Assembly: GCA_963556195.1 (NCBI GenBank)
Contig: OY744531.1
Span: 99,279,623 to 99,343,622, forward strand
DNA: 64,000 nucleotides
DNA from: Sepiola atlantica
Taxonomy: Eukaryota; Mollusca; Cephalopoda; Sepiida; Sepiolidae
Direction: 5' to 3'
Part shown: positions 12,623 to 25,864 of the stretch, in pieces
Numbering within the stretch: the stretch's first letter is position 1
How the letters are laid out: each line of letters starts with the position of its first letter
Notes under the pieces: model-generated
Seen by the model: the letters and a program-made list of their open reading frames with translations, nothing else
Told to the model about the DNA's origin: nothing
Database searches by the model: none
Position numbers and translations under genes: made by a program

Positions 12623-12770
12623 GAAACATAATTTTATTTTTTCAAACTTAACTAAATCTAAAAACTAAGGAATATTTTAGCACGTAGTTTGTGATATTAA
12701 AATATACAGGAAAAAAGGGAAACAAACGTTGATAAACTCACATCTGCATCTTTATGAAGTAATTTTGTTT

Positions 12771-13310
12771 TTTTATGTTTATATATTTATATGTACAGGA
12801 TTCACTCCTAAACTAATTAATCAAGCATTATGAATTTTTGAAGATAGGTGCTACTCATAAGCGGTCCAAATGTGGGCTATATTTAATTTAAGTTAGTTTC
12901 ATGCAAAGAGAATAGAAAAAGGGTGGAAGCCCTACGTGAAAATTCAGATATCACCGATTTTTGTGAAATTTTAACAATATGAATCAGAGATCAATTAATA
13001 AATATTCTTCAAATTTCAAGATTTTTTGAGTATTTTAAAGGGTTTTTAGGGGTCATAATATAGGCACAACTTCCCATTCGGAAATTCAAATATTTCAGAT
13101 TTAGATTAAATTTGATCCATAGTCAGTAGACACCAATTAAGCACGATTACCTGAAGACCCATTAAACCTTAAATTTTAGACATTTTCTAAAATCAAAATC
13201 ATGTAATGGATTTTGATCAAAATTAGAATAAGGATTCTAGACATAAGGTTTAGCATCATTACATATTGATTTTAATCTTCGTAAGGGGACATAAAAGTGG
13301 TGCAAGATGA
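12771..13310 (+). repeat. Interspersed repeat R1, copy 1
   Basis: One of four ~500-560-bp copies in the window, in the same orientation. Shared landmarks: TGTACAGGATTCACTCCTAA, GCATAAGCGGTCCAAATGTG, GTGAAAATTCAGATATC, TTTGATCCATAGTCA, ATGTAATGGATTTTGAT. No ORF. Class unknown. Confidence 0.75.
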
Positions 13311-13432
13311 ATTCATTTTACCCGTCCTGGGACAGGTACTTTTCTAGTTTAATATAATAATCACTAATTTAATAGCGTGTTAGAGATGAATGAACACAGG
13401 ACAACGCAACGCATTTTAAATACACTCATTGT

Positions 13433-13438
13433 TTTATT
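13433..13438 (-). promoter_or_regulatory. TSR1 poly(A) signal AATAAA
   Basis: A perfect AATAAA lies 7 bases after the TAA of TSR1, which implies a 3' UTR of only about 20-40 nt. No closer or better signal is visible. A second, more distal signal could also be used. Confidence 0.7.
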
Positions 13439-13445
13439 CACAAGT

Positions 13446-13657
13446 TTAGTCAAACAAGCTGTAAGCAGTTCCGACCGCTCTTTCGTCATCGTTGTAGTCA
13501 TCCATGTCAGCCTCTTCCTGAATCTTCACTAAGGGTGGGTCGGGAATCCGGGGATTATACGTCCACTTAGGGAAGACCCTTTTGTATAGATTCATCAAAA
13601 CTGTGTCCTGTGATTTCGGCTGGTTGTCAAAGATGCACTTCATGTGACCATGAGTAC
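13446..13657 (-). CDS. TSR1: TSR1 exon O (terminal exon)
   Basis: Encodes [20 protein letters not shown], then [20 protein letters not shown] and an acidic tail ending SLFD, followed by TAA. The GTHGHMKC..D...[18 protein letters not shown] core is diagnostic. The tail is longer and more acidic ([10 protein letters not shown]) than I recall for vertebrate TSR1. The acceptor is TGTCAG at 13658-13659. An in-frame ATG just upstream of the acceptor is intronic, not a start. Confidence 0.97.
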
Positions 13658-16449
13658 CTGACATTTAAAAAAAAAAAGTAAAATTATAAGTAAAATAAAA
13701 AAAAGTATATTAAAGAATAAATCGGTGCTTGTGCTGTTCAGCGGCCGTACGAAAATATTATTTTTTTATAAAAACAATGTTATATACTTATTCAGCGTTA
13801 TATTCTTACTCATTGTACAAAAAAGTAGGAAAAATTATACACTAGAACTTTAATTACAAGTATTTTTCCATACTTCGTATCATACCAGCGATTCATTCAG
13901 TAATCATCCATCTTTTTTCTTAAAAATAATTCACGGGCAGATAATTTGCAAAGGAGATAATCATGCAATTAAAAAAAAAAATCAACTACATATATAAAAA
14001 TTAAATTTATTCCAATAAAATATTTCGTTATAATGCAATAAATTAATTTAATTCTGTTTATTTACTTTCATTTTGTCTTATTGGAATAAATTTAATTTTT
14101 ATATATGTAGTTTTTTTGTTTTTTTTAATTGCATGATTATCTTCCTTGCAAATTATCTGCCCTTGAATTATTTTTAAGAAAAAAGATGGACGCTTACTGA
14201 ACGAATTGCTGTTATGATACGAAGAATGGAAAAATACTTGTAATTAAAGTTCTAGTGGATAATTTTTTCTACTTGGTTGTGGCATGTATGACACAAGGTT
14301 GAGAATACAAAAGGAGTATGGAGTCACTCGTTAGTTGCCATTACTCTCAGGATGGAAGGTCTCAGCATTATCTCCTTTAATAAATTCAATCCTTGTAATA
14401 GAAGGTCATCGGAAAGAACGCATAATGAAAATGTTACAACTATTAAGTTACAAACTACACTAGAATTTACTCTATTCTTCAAGTTGAAGTCTAATCAAAT
14501 GTATTGCATTAAGAATGTGTTTCAATGGTAAAAAGAACGAGAAAAAACAAAAAACAGAAGAAAAAAATTGTAGGGAAAAGAAAAAGTGATGGAAAAAAGA
14601 AAGAAAGAAAGAAAGAAAGAAAGAATAGGTATGCTGAAAAAAAAAATATGCCAGGAGAAAAAAAGTACAAAAGGAAAAATAAAACCAAAGAAAAAGAAAT
14701 TAAGAAAAAAGAAATTAAAAAATTGAAGAAACTTTTTGTATTCATTGAAAAAAAGGGTACTCTTATAGATGACGCACCATGTTTTCGTGACTTTACGTCG
14801 TCAATGTTCGGGCAGGTCTCGGAAGCGCCCGAGAGTTGATGAAATTATTAACCAATCAGGCTACAGCAAGCAGCCGATAACTTTTGGAAGAAATTAATCG
14901 CGTTCAATAACAAAAAATGAATTTCTATAGTCGCTGTTAGCTCGTTGAATCTCCTGAAAGAACTAATTGCTTTCTGCCAGCAACAGAACTAGTACACAAA
15001 ACTTTTGGCCCAGCTGCAATCCTAACCCTAACCCTAACTGAGGAAGTGTCATAAAAGGAGAAAAAAACATAGAAAAAAGTTGGAAAAAATAAACCATTTG
15101 CTTTAAAACAATTCGTTCGTCAAAAAAAAAAATTGCTTAGAAACAGTTGTTTCGGTGTTTATGTTAAGAAAAAAAACATTGAAAAAAAAAACACATTGAA
15201 AAAAAACACATTGAAAAAAAAAACATTGAAAAAAAAAACACATTGAAAAAAAAACACATTGGAAAAAAAACACATTGAAAAAAAAACACATTGAAAAAAA
15301 AACACATTGAAAAAAAAAACACATTGAAAAAAAACACATTGACAAAAAACACATTGGAAAAAAAACACATTGGAAAAAAAACACATTGAAATAAAAACAC
15401 ATTGAAAAAAAAAACACATTGAAAAAAAAAACACATTGAAAAAAAACACATTGAAAAAAAAAACATTGAAAAAAACACATTGAAAAAAAAACACATTGAA
15501 AAAAAACACATTGAAAAAAACACATTGAATAAAAACACATTGAAAAAAAAACACATTGAAAAAAAAACACATTGAAAAAAAAACACATTGACAAAAAACA
15601 CATTGACAAAAAAAACATTGACAAAAAAAACATTGAAAAAAATTAAAAACCCAGAAACGTTTGCTTAAAATATAAAAAAAAAAATCATCTTATATATTTA
15701 AAAACATTTCATTAACAATGTTTCTTTTGTACAAAAAATAAATTAATTAATAAACATCTAATTAATAACAGTTGTTTAGCTATGGTTTGCTATTATCGCC
15801 AGACAGTGTTCACCTCGTCAACTCTCGGGCGCTTTCGAGACCTGCCCGAACGTTGACGACGCGAAGTCACGGAAACATAGTGCGTCATCTATAATAGTAC
15901 AAAAAAAAAACTGAAAAAAGTAAATAAAAATGAAGACACAAAAAATCTCACCCATTGCTTCTTTGATGTGTCCTCGACGTCCCCATTTTGTTCTCAGCTC
16001 AACAGGCTTAAACCAGTGGACATCCTCTGCAAATAAAAAGAAAAAGATCAGATTAAGAAAGGCAATAGCATTGAAGAAATTGTAACCTGAAATTAGATAA
16101 ATTCAGAAATAATGGTAAAAAAGGAATTAAGAGCGCATTTTTGGTAACTATCGGATGAAATATTTTATAGAATACTGATATTGTATTAATTAATTCTACA
16201 GTGTATATCCTTTTATGTCATTAGAAGAAAAACGATTAACGACCCCAGTGCTTCCCAGGAGGTAGGGGAGTTAACTCTATTGATGATATCATCTATTGGA
16301 ATCGAATAGGCATCATCTAACACAGGGGTTCTCAACCTGGGGTTTGCGAATTAGATTTTTTTTAAACAATTGTAAACCGCATGACTTGCTTTCAGTATAA
16401 ATTATTTCAAAAAGATATAATAATTTTGTAATAAATATACATATATACA

Positions 16450-16506
<57 letters not shown>

Positions 16507-17177
16507 CGAACATTGAATATTATATTTTTCAATCCCTATTTTTAATATATGATTAACCATAGTTTTTTTGATCGGATCTTACTGCGTATTTCTACTCCAT
16601 CATTTTCGCTATATGCGACAGACCATGAAGTTATGGTTTGCAACATTCCTACGATCAGCTCCTAAGAACCCTTAATTGGACATTATAATATTCAACACCG
16701 AGTGAGTCTTCTGAACTTTTTGTATGATTTCGCTTTTTCTATGGTTTTGTTATTAATTTACATACACCCTGAATACACTCTTTATTGTCATCTACTCCAT
16801 CGATAGCAAGCAAATTTCCCACCTGGGTAACTTTTTCGTTTTTTGGATTATCATTCACCACTTGGATTGTTTTTTTAATCGACTTCTTTGAGATTTTACT
16901 TGAAATTGTTTTAAACTTTCCGACTTGGATAAACTGTATAAGTTTAACAAAATAGTGTATTTTTGGCAAATATATTTGATGTTTTATATATTTTTTTATA
17001 TATTTTTACAGCCTAATTTGTATTACTCACAGTAATGTCATTGTGGTAATGGTCCTCTGAGGAGAAGATTTTCTTTGAAAACTCATGAGTTAAGGACGCA
17101 ATATAACTCCTTGTTTTTGAACTTTAATAAAATCTGATTAATTTCTCATTTTATTATGTCATTCAATCCATTAATAG

Positions 17178-17218
<41 letters not shown>

Positions 17219-20200
17219 ATCCAGGTAAAACATCCACAGGGTAGAATCCAAAGAATTTCAACCGGGTTTATAAAAAGTGCTCAATATCAAATAGAGCTTT
17301 TATATATGATTATTTTTATTTACACAGACATGTACAAAATCTGCAGCATTGGCATGTCGATGTTATCGATCAACAGCTATTATAAACTGAGATCTCATCA
17401 GGCAGAGTTAGAATCCGGTCTTAACCTTAGATCATATTTGGAAAGAATATATATATATATATATATATATATAGATTTAGATTTTTCACTTATAAAATAG
17501 ATCATTCAGTGAAGACCGGGGTTGTTCCAATAAAAAACAAGCTCGATGATACTCGATTACAGAGTACAGAGCATTTATATGTGATTTTATGAAGGCTTAC
17601 CAAAGCATTCCTTTCAAGACACCAATGATCACCATTAAAGATATTTTTTCTTACAAATACTATTTATTCAAATTAAATGTTTTTTCCTACACGTGTTTCA
17701 CTACCAAGCAGTTACTTGCTTGGCAGATCATCAGGGAAATTAAATGTCTGGAATACTGGTTTCAGCTGCCGACAAAACACAATGTGGCGTTGTAATAGTT
17801 GAGGTCACTTAAGAAGAGAAGAGGAAAAAAAAATAAAAATAAAAATAAAAGTCAAACTTAAAAAGCAAGGAAGAACAACGATAAAAAAAGAAAGTCCTAG
17901 AAAAGTCTTAGAAAAGTAGCTCGTGCATTATTTCTTCCACCAAGCCAACAAGCAAATAATCGGTCCCAAATACATTCAATAAAACCACAAAACCGGAACA
18001 ATGTGCGATAATACACTTTCACGTCGGCCGGTACAATGATGAATAAATCCCCCCCCCCCCCCCCACAAGAAAACAAAAGAACTAAATCATTCAAGATACC
18101 GCTCACAAGTTACCATTCCAATCCAATGATAGTATGGGAATTCTAAATCCAACTTCTCACAAAGAAAAGTCAACACAAATGTTCGTCCGAGTTCAAAGAG
18201 ACTTATTTCAATTGTTGATTTATTACCCTTCGAAACAAACACACGACGAGTTGAATGTCAATCCCGCAGAAAACTCCCTTCCATTAAGAAAAAATCTTAA
18301 TATAGAAACTATTTATTCAAAATACTGTTTTTAAAAATATTTATTATTAAACCTATTCCTTATAGAAATTAATCATCTAGTGTCTGGGACGTCATTTTAC
18401 ATTTTGGGAAAATATCCTTCATTTAATTAACTGCCGAATTATTATCGTTTTGTTGTTTAACGAAGCGAAAAAAAGCCTATCCCGCAGAATTTGTTTTTAA
18501 AAGATTATTCATATATCAAAAATAAACTGTTATTATAAAAAGGCCTTCTACAAAAATCTAGTTATTATTTTAAATCATTTAAAATATTTCCTTAACGGCT
18601 GTGTCTGTTTGTGGAGAATATTATTCTATATTCCATAAATAAATGTTACTACGGAATATCGTTATCAGAAATCTATTTTCTATTTTGAAAAAAACTCTTT
18701 TTAATGAACCGGTTTATTTTTTTGTCAACTTTACGGGAAAATATCACTCTTACTCGTTAAATGACAGGAGACTTTATTATTACTAATTTAAAATCCCGTA
18801 CAAAATACTTTTTATAAAAATCCAATTGTTTCTATTTTTAGAAATTAAGTCCGTGTCGGCATGCATGTTTTTAAAATTATTTTTTCCTTAATTACTTTTC
18901 CCCATTCCTGCCACCAAATTGTTTTATTTATTTTAATCTAATTAAAAACTAATTTAATTTAACCTAATTTAATTAAATAGTGATAGCATCCATGTTGCTA
19001 TTTCTTATTTTTCACTTAAAATTACTTGAAATCCCCAATGCATTTCGTATAATATATCTATTTCTGAGAATAAATTGTGATTTATTATTTATTATTCCAC
19101 CATCTTTTTATATGTAACACAATTTCCCCCCTCTATTCCGCTGAATAAGTATTTACTATAGTTGACTATCACTGGGCCTTATTCCGATAGAATATTCCTA
19201 CCTTATCACCCCCAACCTAAGTCTCGAGTATCCGCTAATAATTGAATCAAGACATATCTTAGCATAATTACGTGTTACTAATTCTCATCCTCCATATTAT
19301 ACACTAATTATTGCCCCAGATTGCCTCAGGAAGTGTCTATCCTGCCTATCTCTGTTGTAAGTTTATACTTCCCCCAATTCCCCTCCTATCCAGGTTTTAG
19401 GCTTGATAACAGGTAACGGTTTCTATGCAGACAGCATTGTAGTATTTCCTGCCTAGCGTTCAGTAAATTATCTCTAGATGTCATGATGTGGTACGACTCC
19501 AATGCACATAGGTTGCATCTCTTCTTTTTGTTCGGTTTATATTTGTTAGCCCTCCCTAAAATTGACCATTTCAGTTCGAAAGGGTCTTGCCTAGCAATGA
19601 GGTTTTCCACAAAACGGCCAACAGAAGTGTTAGGCCTATCTATGTCTTCCCTTTGGCCTCCCCTGAAGGAACTCATGTGGTTTCTGAATCTATCTTTGAA
19701 CTCACCCCCGGTTGAACCGATATATGATTTCCTACCATTCTCTGTTATCACATCGCATTTGTAGACAATGCTTGAAACTCTACAGTTCCCCCCCAGTGGA
19801 CAGATGTTAGAAGCTCTGCAGTTACAGTTGTGTGCTGGGCCGTTGCTGGATGTTCTACTACTATGGTTATTTATAATGGAGGTTCTCACTGAACTGGTGT
19901 TACTGGGATCAACACCAGAAGAGAACATGGCTTGCCTTGTTTTAGTTATCTTAGAATTATTATATCCTATGATGGATGTGGCTATATTTCTACAGGTTGA
20001 ATAAGACAGTTTTACAGTATTTTTGTTAATGATTCCCCCCAATCTGCTATCCCTTGGAAAGTTTTTTTCCACTATGCTATAAAAATTCTTTGGGATATTA
20101 GTCTTAATATGCTGGCTATAGGGGGGGTTGAACCATGTAGTGGTCCTTCTCCTATTTTTCTTCCTACCTTCCCCCCCGGTTTGGGTAGCATGTGAGTTCA

Positions 20201-22731
20201 ATTCGTTACTTCCAACTTCACGAATATTATCATCAACCGGTTCCCACTCTACCTGGTTTACATTACCGTGGGATACACCAGGTCTCCTATATCTAGCCTT
20301 GCCCATTGCCCTATTATATGAAACCATTGATCGAGAGGCAATCGGTCTCCCGTTTAGTCCCCCATTCCCAACCGAAGGAGGCACAAGGTAATTAATTTTT
20401 TCCTTGTATCCTGATCTGTTTAAAGCTTCATTGTAGAATTGCTTACTGCTGTTGAATATTTGTTTATTCTTGGACAGCTTAGATATCCTACTCGATATTG
20501 CAGGAATAATGGCTCTTTTCACCATCGGTGGGTGATTCGATTTAGCGTCGATATAGTAGAGTGTGTGGTTGGGCTTGTGATAAGGTTCATATGTGTTGTT
20601 GCATAGATCAAGCGTAATATCCAAAAAATTGACCCTCCGGTAGTTTATATCTATAGTTACGCTAAGTTGTATTGAGCTGAAGAATGTATTGAGTTTTTTC
20701 TTCTTAGTTTCAAGATTCCTTATACTTGTGTTGACAAAGAATAAAGCGTCGTCCCTATATAGACCGCCCGCCAGTTCAGGTATTTTCATACAAATTTCTC
20801 TGAGGATATATATCCCTACCAGGTCAGTAACCTGCGCTGAGTCCGGTGCCCCCATAGTAATATCGAAATTGTTTTCCCTATCCTTTCTAGTCCATAACTT
20901 ATCATTGTAGGATATTAGCGTCCTTCTGGCTAGTCTAATTATATCCATCTCTAAGTTTGTAATGTTGGATTCGTTTCTAGCCATGGTAAGCGCCTTTTCA
21001 AGTAAAGTAGAGGATATGGAGGGATAGTATGAATCTATATCAAACATTATAAATTTACTTTGATTAGTAATGTGTAATTCTTTATACCAGCTTAGCACTT
21101 CTTCTGATGAGGTCCACAGATTCAATTGAGTTCTGCGTTTAATTCCAGGCAATATTCTGTCTAGTATTTTTTTGCTGATTACACCCATGTCTGAAATACA
21201 CGGCGAGATCAGCCTAATGGATGGGTTATTACTAAAATCTGGCTTATGATCCTTAAGAGTGAAACGAGGGCATTTAGGGGTATAGATCTCAACATTACCT
21301 TCCATACCAATCTCAGAGCAGATCTTAAGAGCGGCCAAGTTAATATCCTGTAACACCCCGTTCCCTACGGTCTTGTAGTTTTTATTCAGTTCCTTCAGGA
21401 TTAGGTTGTTGTATGTTTCCATATTCATGGAGTATGTGTTTAAAGTTTTATCCGCTGGAACTGTGATGTTAGAGTTATTCCTAATCCGTGTCTGTGTCCT
21501 ATGGATATGTTCAATGGTAGGATTCCAATATTGTGATCTGTATTTGGTTTTGATGTTTTTAACCATATTATGCATATCCGCTTCGAAGCTTTCTAATGCA
21601 GGGATGTGAGGTGGGTTCTTGTGAGTTCCTATTTTATAGAATTTTCTATATGAGGCCGTAGGTAAATTATCCTCAGTGTCAGATGCATACTCAGGGGGTT
21701 CAGAGACGCCAGAAGGTGGATTCACGTTGCTCAACTCCCTAGTCGATCCCAGGTTGTGGTGAATAACCCGCCATCGGACTCTCTTCAAGAATGCATGGAC
21801 CGCCTGGACCATGTCCATTATGTATGCTTTGTGGTTTGGTATGGAAATGTTTTTGGGTGAGAAAGTTATCTCCTCTTTGGCAAACATCCTGGTCACTCCG
21901 GTATTAAATAGTAGCTCACTTTGGGGAGCAGAATATAGATTTAGATTTTTCACTTATAAAATAGATCATTCAGTGAAGACCGGGGTTGTTCCAATAAAAA
22001 ACAAGCTCGATGATACTCGATTACAGAGTACAGAGCATTTATATGTGATTTTATGAAGGCTTACCAAAGCATTCCTTTCAAGACACCAATGATCACCATT
22101 AAAGATATTTTTTCTTACAAATACTATTTATTCAAACATTTGTGTTGACTTTTCTTTGTGAGAAGTTGGATTTAGAATTCCCATACTATCATTGGATTGG
22201 AATGGTAACTTGTGAGCGGTACCTTGAATGATTTAGTTCTTTTGTTTTCTTGTGGGGGGGGGGGGGATTTATTCATCATTGTACCGGCCGACGTGAAAGT
22301 GTATTATCGCACATTGTTCCGGTTTTGTGGTTTTATTGAATGTATTTGGGACCGATTATTTGCTTGTTGGCTTGGTGGAAGAAATAATGCACGAGCTACT
22401 TTTCTAAGACTTTTCTAGGACTTTCTTTTTTTATCGTTGTTCTTCCTTGCTTTTTAAGTTTGACTTTTATTTTTATTTTTATTTTTTTTTCCTCTTCTCT
22501 TCTTAAGTGACCTCAACTATTACAACGCCACATTGTGTTTTGTCGGCAGCTGAAACCAGTATTCCAGACATTTAATTTCCCTGATGATCTGCCAAGCAAG
22601 TAACTGCTTGGTAGTGAAACACGTGTAGGAAAAAACATTTAATTTGAATAAATAGTATTTGTAAGAAAAAATATCTTTAATGGTGATCATTGGTGTCTTG
22701 AAAGGAATGCTTTGGTAAGCCTTCATAAAAT

Positions 22732-22770
<39 letters not shown>

Positions 22771-24690
22771 TAATAAAGTTAGGTATGTTTATATGTTTGT
22801 ATGTACAGCATTCAAATCATTATGAATTTGTAAACATAACTGCTAGGCATAAGGGGTCCAAATGTGGGGTATATTTAGTTTAATTTAGTTTTATGAAAAG
22901 GGGGTAGAAGCCCTTCGTGAAAATTCAGATATCTCTGATTTTTATGAAATTTTAACAATTAATAAATATTCTCAGAATTGCAGTTTCTTTGGATTATTTT
23001 AAAAGGTTTTTAGGGGACCTAATATGGGAAAAACCTCCCAATTCTAAAATTAAAATATTTCAGATTTGCATTAAATTTGATCCATAGTCATTAGACACTA
23101 AAGAAGCAAGATTTTCTAAATTTCAATTTCTTTTTAAGACCCCTTATATGCTTAAGCCTTAAATTTGAAGCATTTTCTAGAATAAAAATCATGTTATGGA
23201 TTTTTAACAAAATTAACAAATTCTAGATATAAGGTTTAGTATCCTTATATCTTGATGCTAATCTTCATAATGGGACCGGAAAGTGATGAAAAACTGTTCT
23301 GTTCAGGGAATTTATTTTACTTGTCCTAGGACGATTACTTTTCTAGTAGGACATTTAGGGCATCTTTTACGAGACTCAGCAGAGTAAAAACGCTAAAAAA
23401 ACAAATATACAACAAATGAAAGTAACTGTCGTCGATAAAAGTTAATTTAAAACTGTCCTGTGATATTTGTTTATATTTGTAAACCGTTCCAACTGCTATT
23501 TATTAGAAATCAATAGTTTTGTCACACGAACTTGCAAATACAAAATGGCGCTTGCTCGTAAGAGAGTGAGTAGAAGACGCCATCTTGTCTAGAAAAAAGT
23601 ACTAGTTGAAAATGAACAAGAATTTTTTTTTTACATCTAATAAAAACCCATTTATAGTACGTAAAAATACAAACAAATATCATAGGTAAGTAGACAAATA
23701 TCTCTTCTCAACGTAGGTTAAACTCACTTGTTGCATATTTATTTTTATAACCCCGTTCTCGTTAGTTTTTTGGACCCCGTTCGCGCCTCTGCTGAGCGTC
23801 GTAACATATACCCGGACATTTATTCTTATATGAGTGTGTGTGTGTGAGTGCGTGAGTGAGTGTGTGTGAGAGAGTGAGTGTGTGAGTGAGAGAGAGAGAG
23901 AGAGAGTGTGTGTGTGTGTGAGAGTGAGTGTGAGTGAGAGAGAGTGAGTGTGTGTGTGTGAGAGAGAGTGGGTGTGGGTGAGTGAGTGTGTGTGAGTGAG
24001 TGAGTGAGTGAGTGTGTGAGAGTGTGTGTGTGTGTGTGAGAGTTAGTGAATGTGTGAGCGAGTGTGTAAGTGAGTGTGTGTGTATGTGTGTGTGTGAGTA
24101 ACATTTCAAAATATATACAACTGGGGTAATATAAAAATAAAAGAAGAATTAGCATCCCATTTTATACATAGCTTCCTATTTAAATTCCTACAAAAGAAAA
24201 AAAGACAACGTTTAATAAAAAGAAGGCCACCCCCCCCCCCTCAAAGTTGGAAGCATAAAGAATTCCTGCAAATTCAAAAGACAAAGAAAATCAAAAGACC
24301 AATGAATAAAAGTCGAACGGGTGGCACGCCTTACCTCGATTGAAGAACATGTAGCGGATCACAGCAGACTTTTTATGGATTTTGAATGGATGTCCACTAA
24401 GCACAATACGTTTTGTGATGATTCGATCAGGGTTCGGAGACAATACAGACCCCGACGCGACCAAAGTGTGGTTTCCTGATGAAAAGAAAAAGAAGAGTAC
24501 ATTAGAGGCAACTAAAACTCAATTATTTGCTCATACAGATGACGTTTCGAGAAACGGAAGCCAAGTAAATTTGAATCAAACCAACCAACATGCATCACCC
24601 CAACGAAGGTCGACTGAAACATAGACTATAAAAACCTATAAAGAGGTTTTAACAATTGGAATATTTGGGATATTTTAAGAATACTACTAA

Positions 24691-24729
<39 letters not shown>

Positions 24730-25828
24730 CAGAAATTCAATGTAACATCAGTACCGTCGGTTTCAAAGCGAGAGGTTAATCCTGATTATCGTCAGCTGAT
24801 AAACATTTTACAAATGGTGGAACTTATTCGGTCATGCCTAAGATCACGAAGGACGTGATTTGTGTGAAATGGGAGGGGTTACATTTCGTGATCTTAGGTG
24901 TGACTAAATAAGTTCCACCATTTGTAAAATGTTTATCAGCTGACGATAATCGGGATTAACCTCTCGCTTTGAAACCGACGGTACTGATGTTACATTGAAT
25001 TTCTGTATTTTATAAATAAATATTTACGTTCCTTCGAAATCTCGGATTTCTTAATTAATCGAGTACTCTGCTGGGTTTTTCCTGCCCTACCACACAGTAC
25101 TTATATATATATATATATATATATATATTGAAATATAAGCCAAATTAACCATACAAGATTAATTTATTATTTTTTTTTTTTTACATTAATCCTATCGATT
25201 ACGGAATAAAATTCCTTCTTCAGGGGTGACCAGTATTGAGTCATTATTTTTTTTTTTTTTTTTTTTTTTTTTTTCATCAAAAAACAAGAATAAAGAAACT
25301 TATTTCTTTGTTAATTTGATAAACGTCCTTGGTGGTACGACGTCATCGCCGTGCTGTTAAAAATTGGCGGTTGGGATTCAAAACCGGTGTCGAACGAGAA
25401 ATGCGTTGGCACGCTGTCAAGTAAAGTGTGTGGTATCGTTCAAGTTTCAAAGTATTGCATGGAAAGTTAATAAAATTGAAATATAAGCCAAATTAGCAAT
25501 ACAAGATTAATTTTTTTTTTTTTTTTTTTTACATTAATCCTGTCAATTACGGAATAAAATTCCTTCTTCAGGGGTGACCAGTATTGAGTCATTTTTTTTT
25601 TTTTTTTTTTTTTCATCAAAAAACAAGAATAAAGAAACTTATTTATTGATGAAAAAAAAAAAATGACTCAATACTGGTCACCCCTGAAGAAGGAATTTTA
25701 TTCCGTAATCGATAGGATTAATGTAAAAAAAAAAAAAATAATAAATTAATCTTGTATTGCTAATTTGGCTTATATTTCAATTTTATTAACTTTCCATGCA
25801 ATACTTTGAAACTTGAACGATACCACAC

Positions 25829-25864
<36 letters not shown>

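Larger units (their letters stand above)
17471..22738 (-). mobile_element. Penelope-like retroelement with hammerhead-bearing terminal repeats
   Basis: A single long ORF (RT plus GIY-YIG) is bounded by copies of one ~0.7-kb repeat. The left repeat is 17471-18181. On the right there is a 200-bp direct copy (21935-22136), then a ~600-bp inverted copy (22137-22738). Mixed direct and inverted terminal repeats are typical of Penelope-like elements. The element sits between (TA)n tracts (17444-17472 and 22736-22768) in the longest TSR1 intron, in the host-gene orientation. 18182-19385 would be its 3' untranslated part. The intact ORF and near-identical arms suggest recent insertion. Confidence 0.88.

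Noticed and set aside
13658..13664. ATG at the start of the last TSR1 ORF as a real start codon
   Set aside because: It lies before the TGTCAG acceptor and is intronic; the exon continues a split Gly codon from exon N.
15103..15633. Three overlapping minus-strand ORFs rich in Phe, Cys and Met
   Set aside because: They are translations of the ACACATTGAAAAAAA satellite in all frames and have no start context or domain.
19483..20910. Several plus-strand ORFs opposite the Penelope RT
   Set aside because: Antisense shadows of the RT/GIY-YIG coding sequence.
23762..24155. Minus-strand Thr/His/Ser/Leu-rich ORFs
   Set aside because: Product of the (GT/GA)n microsatellite.
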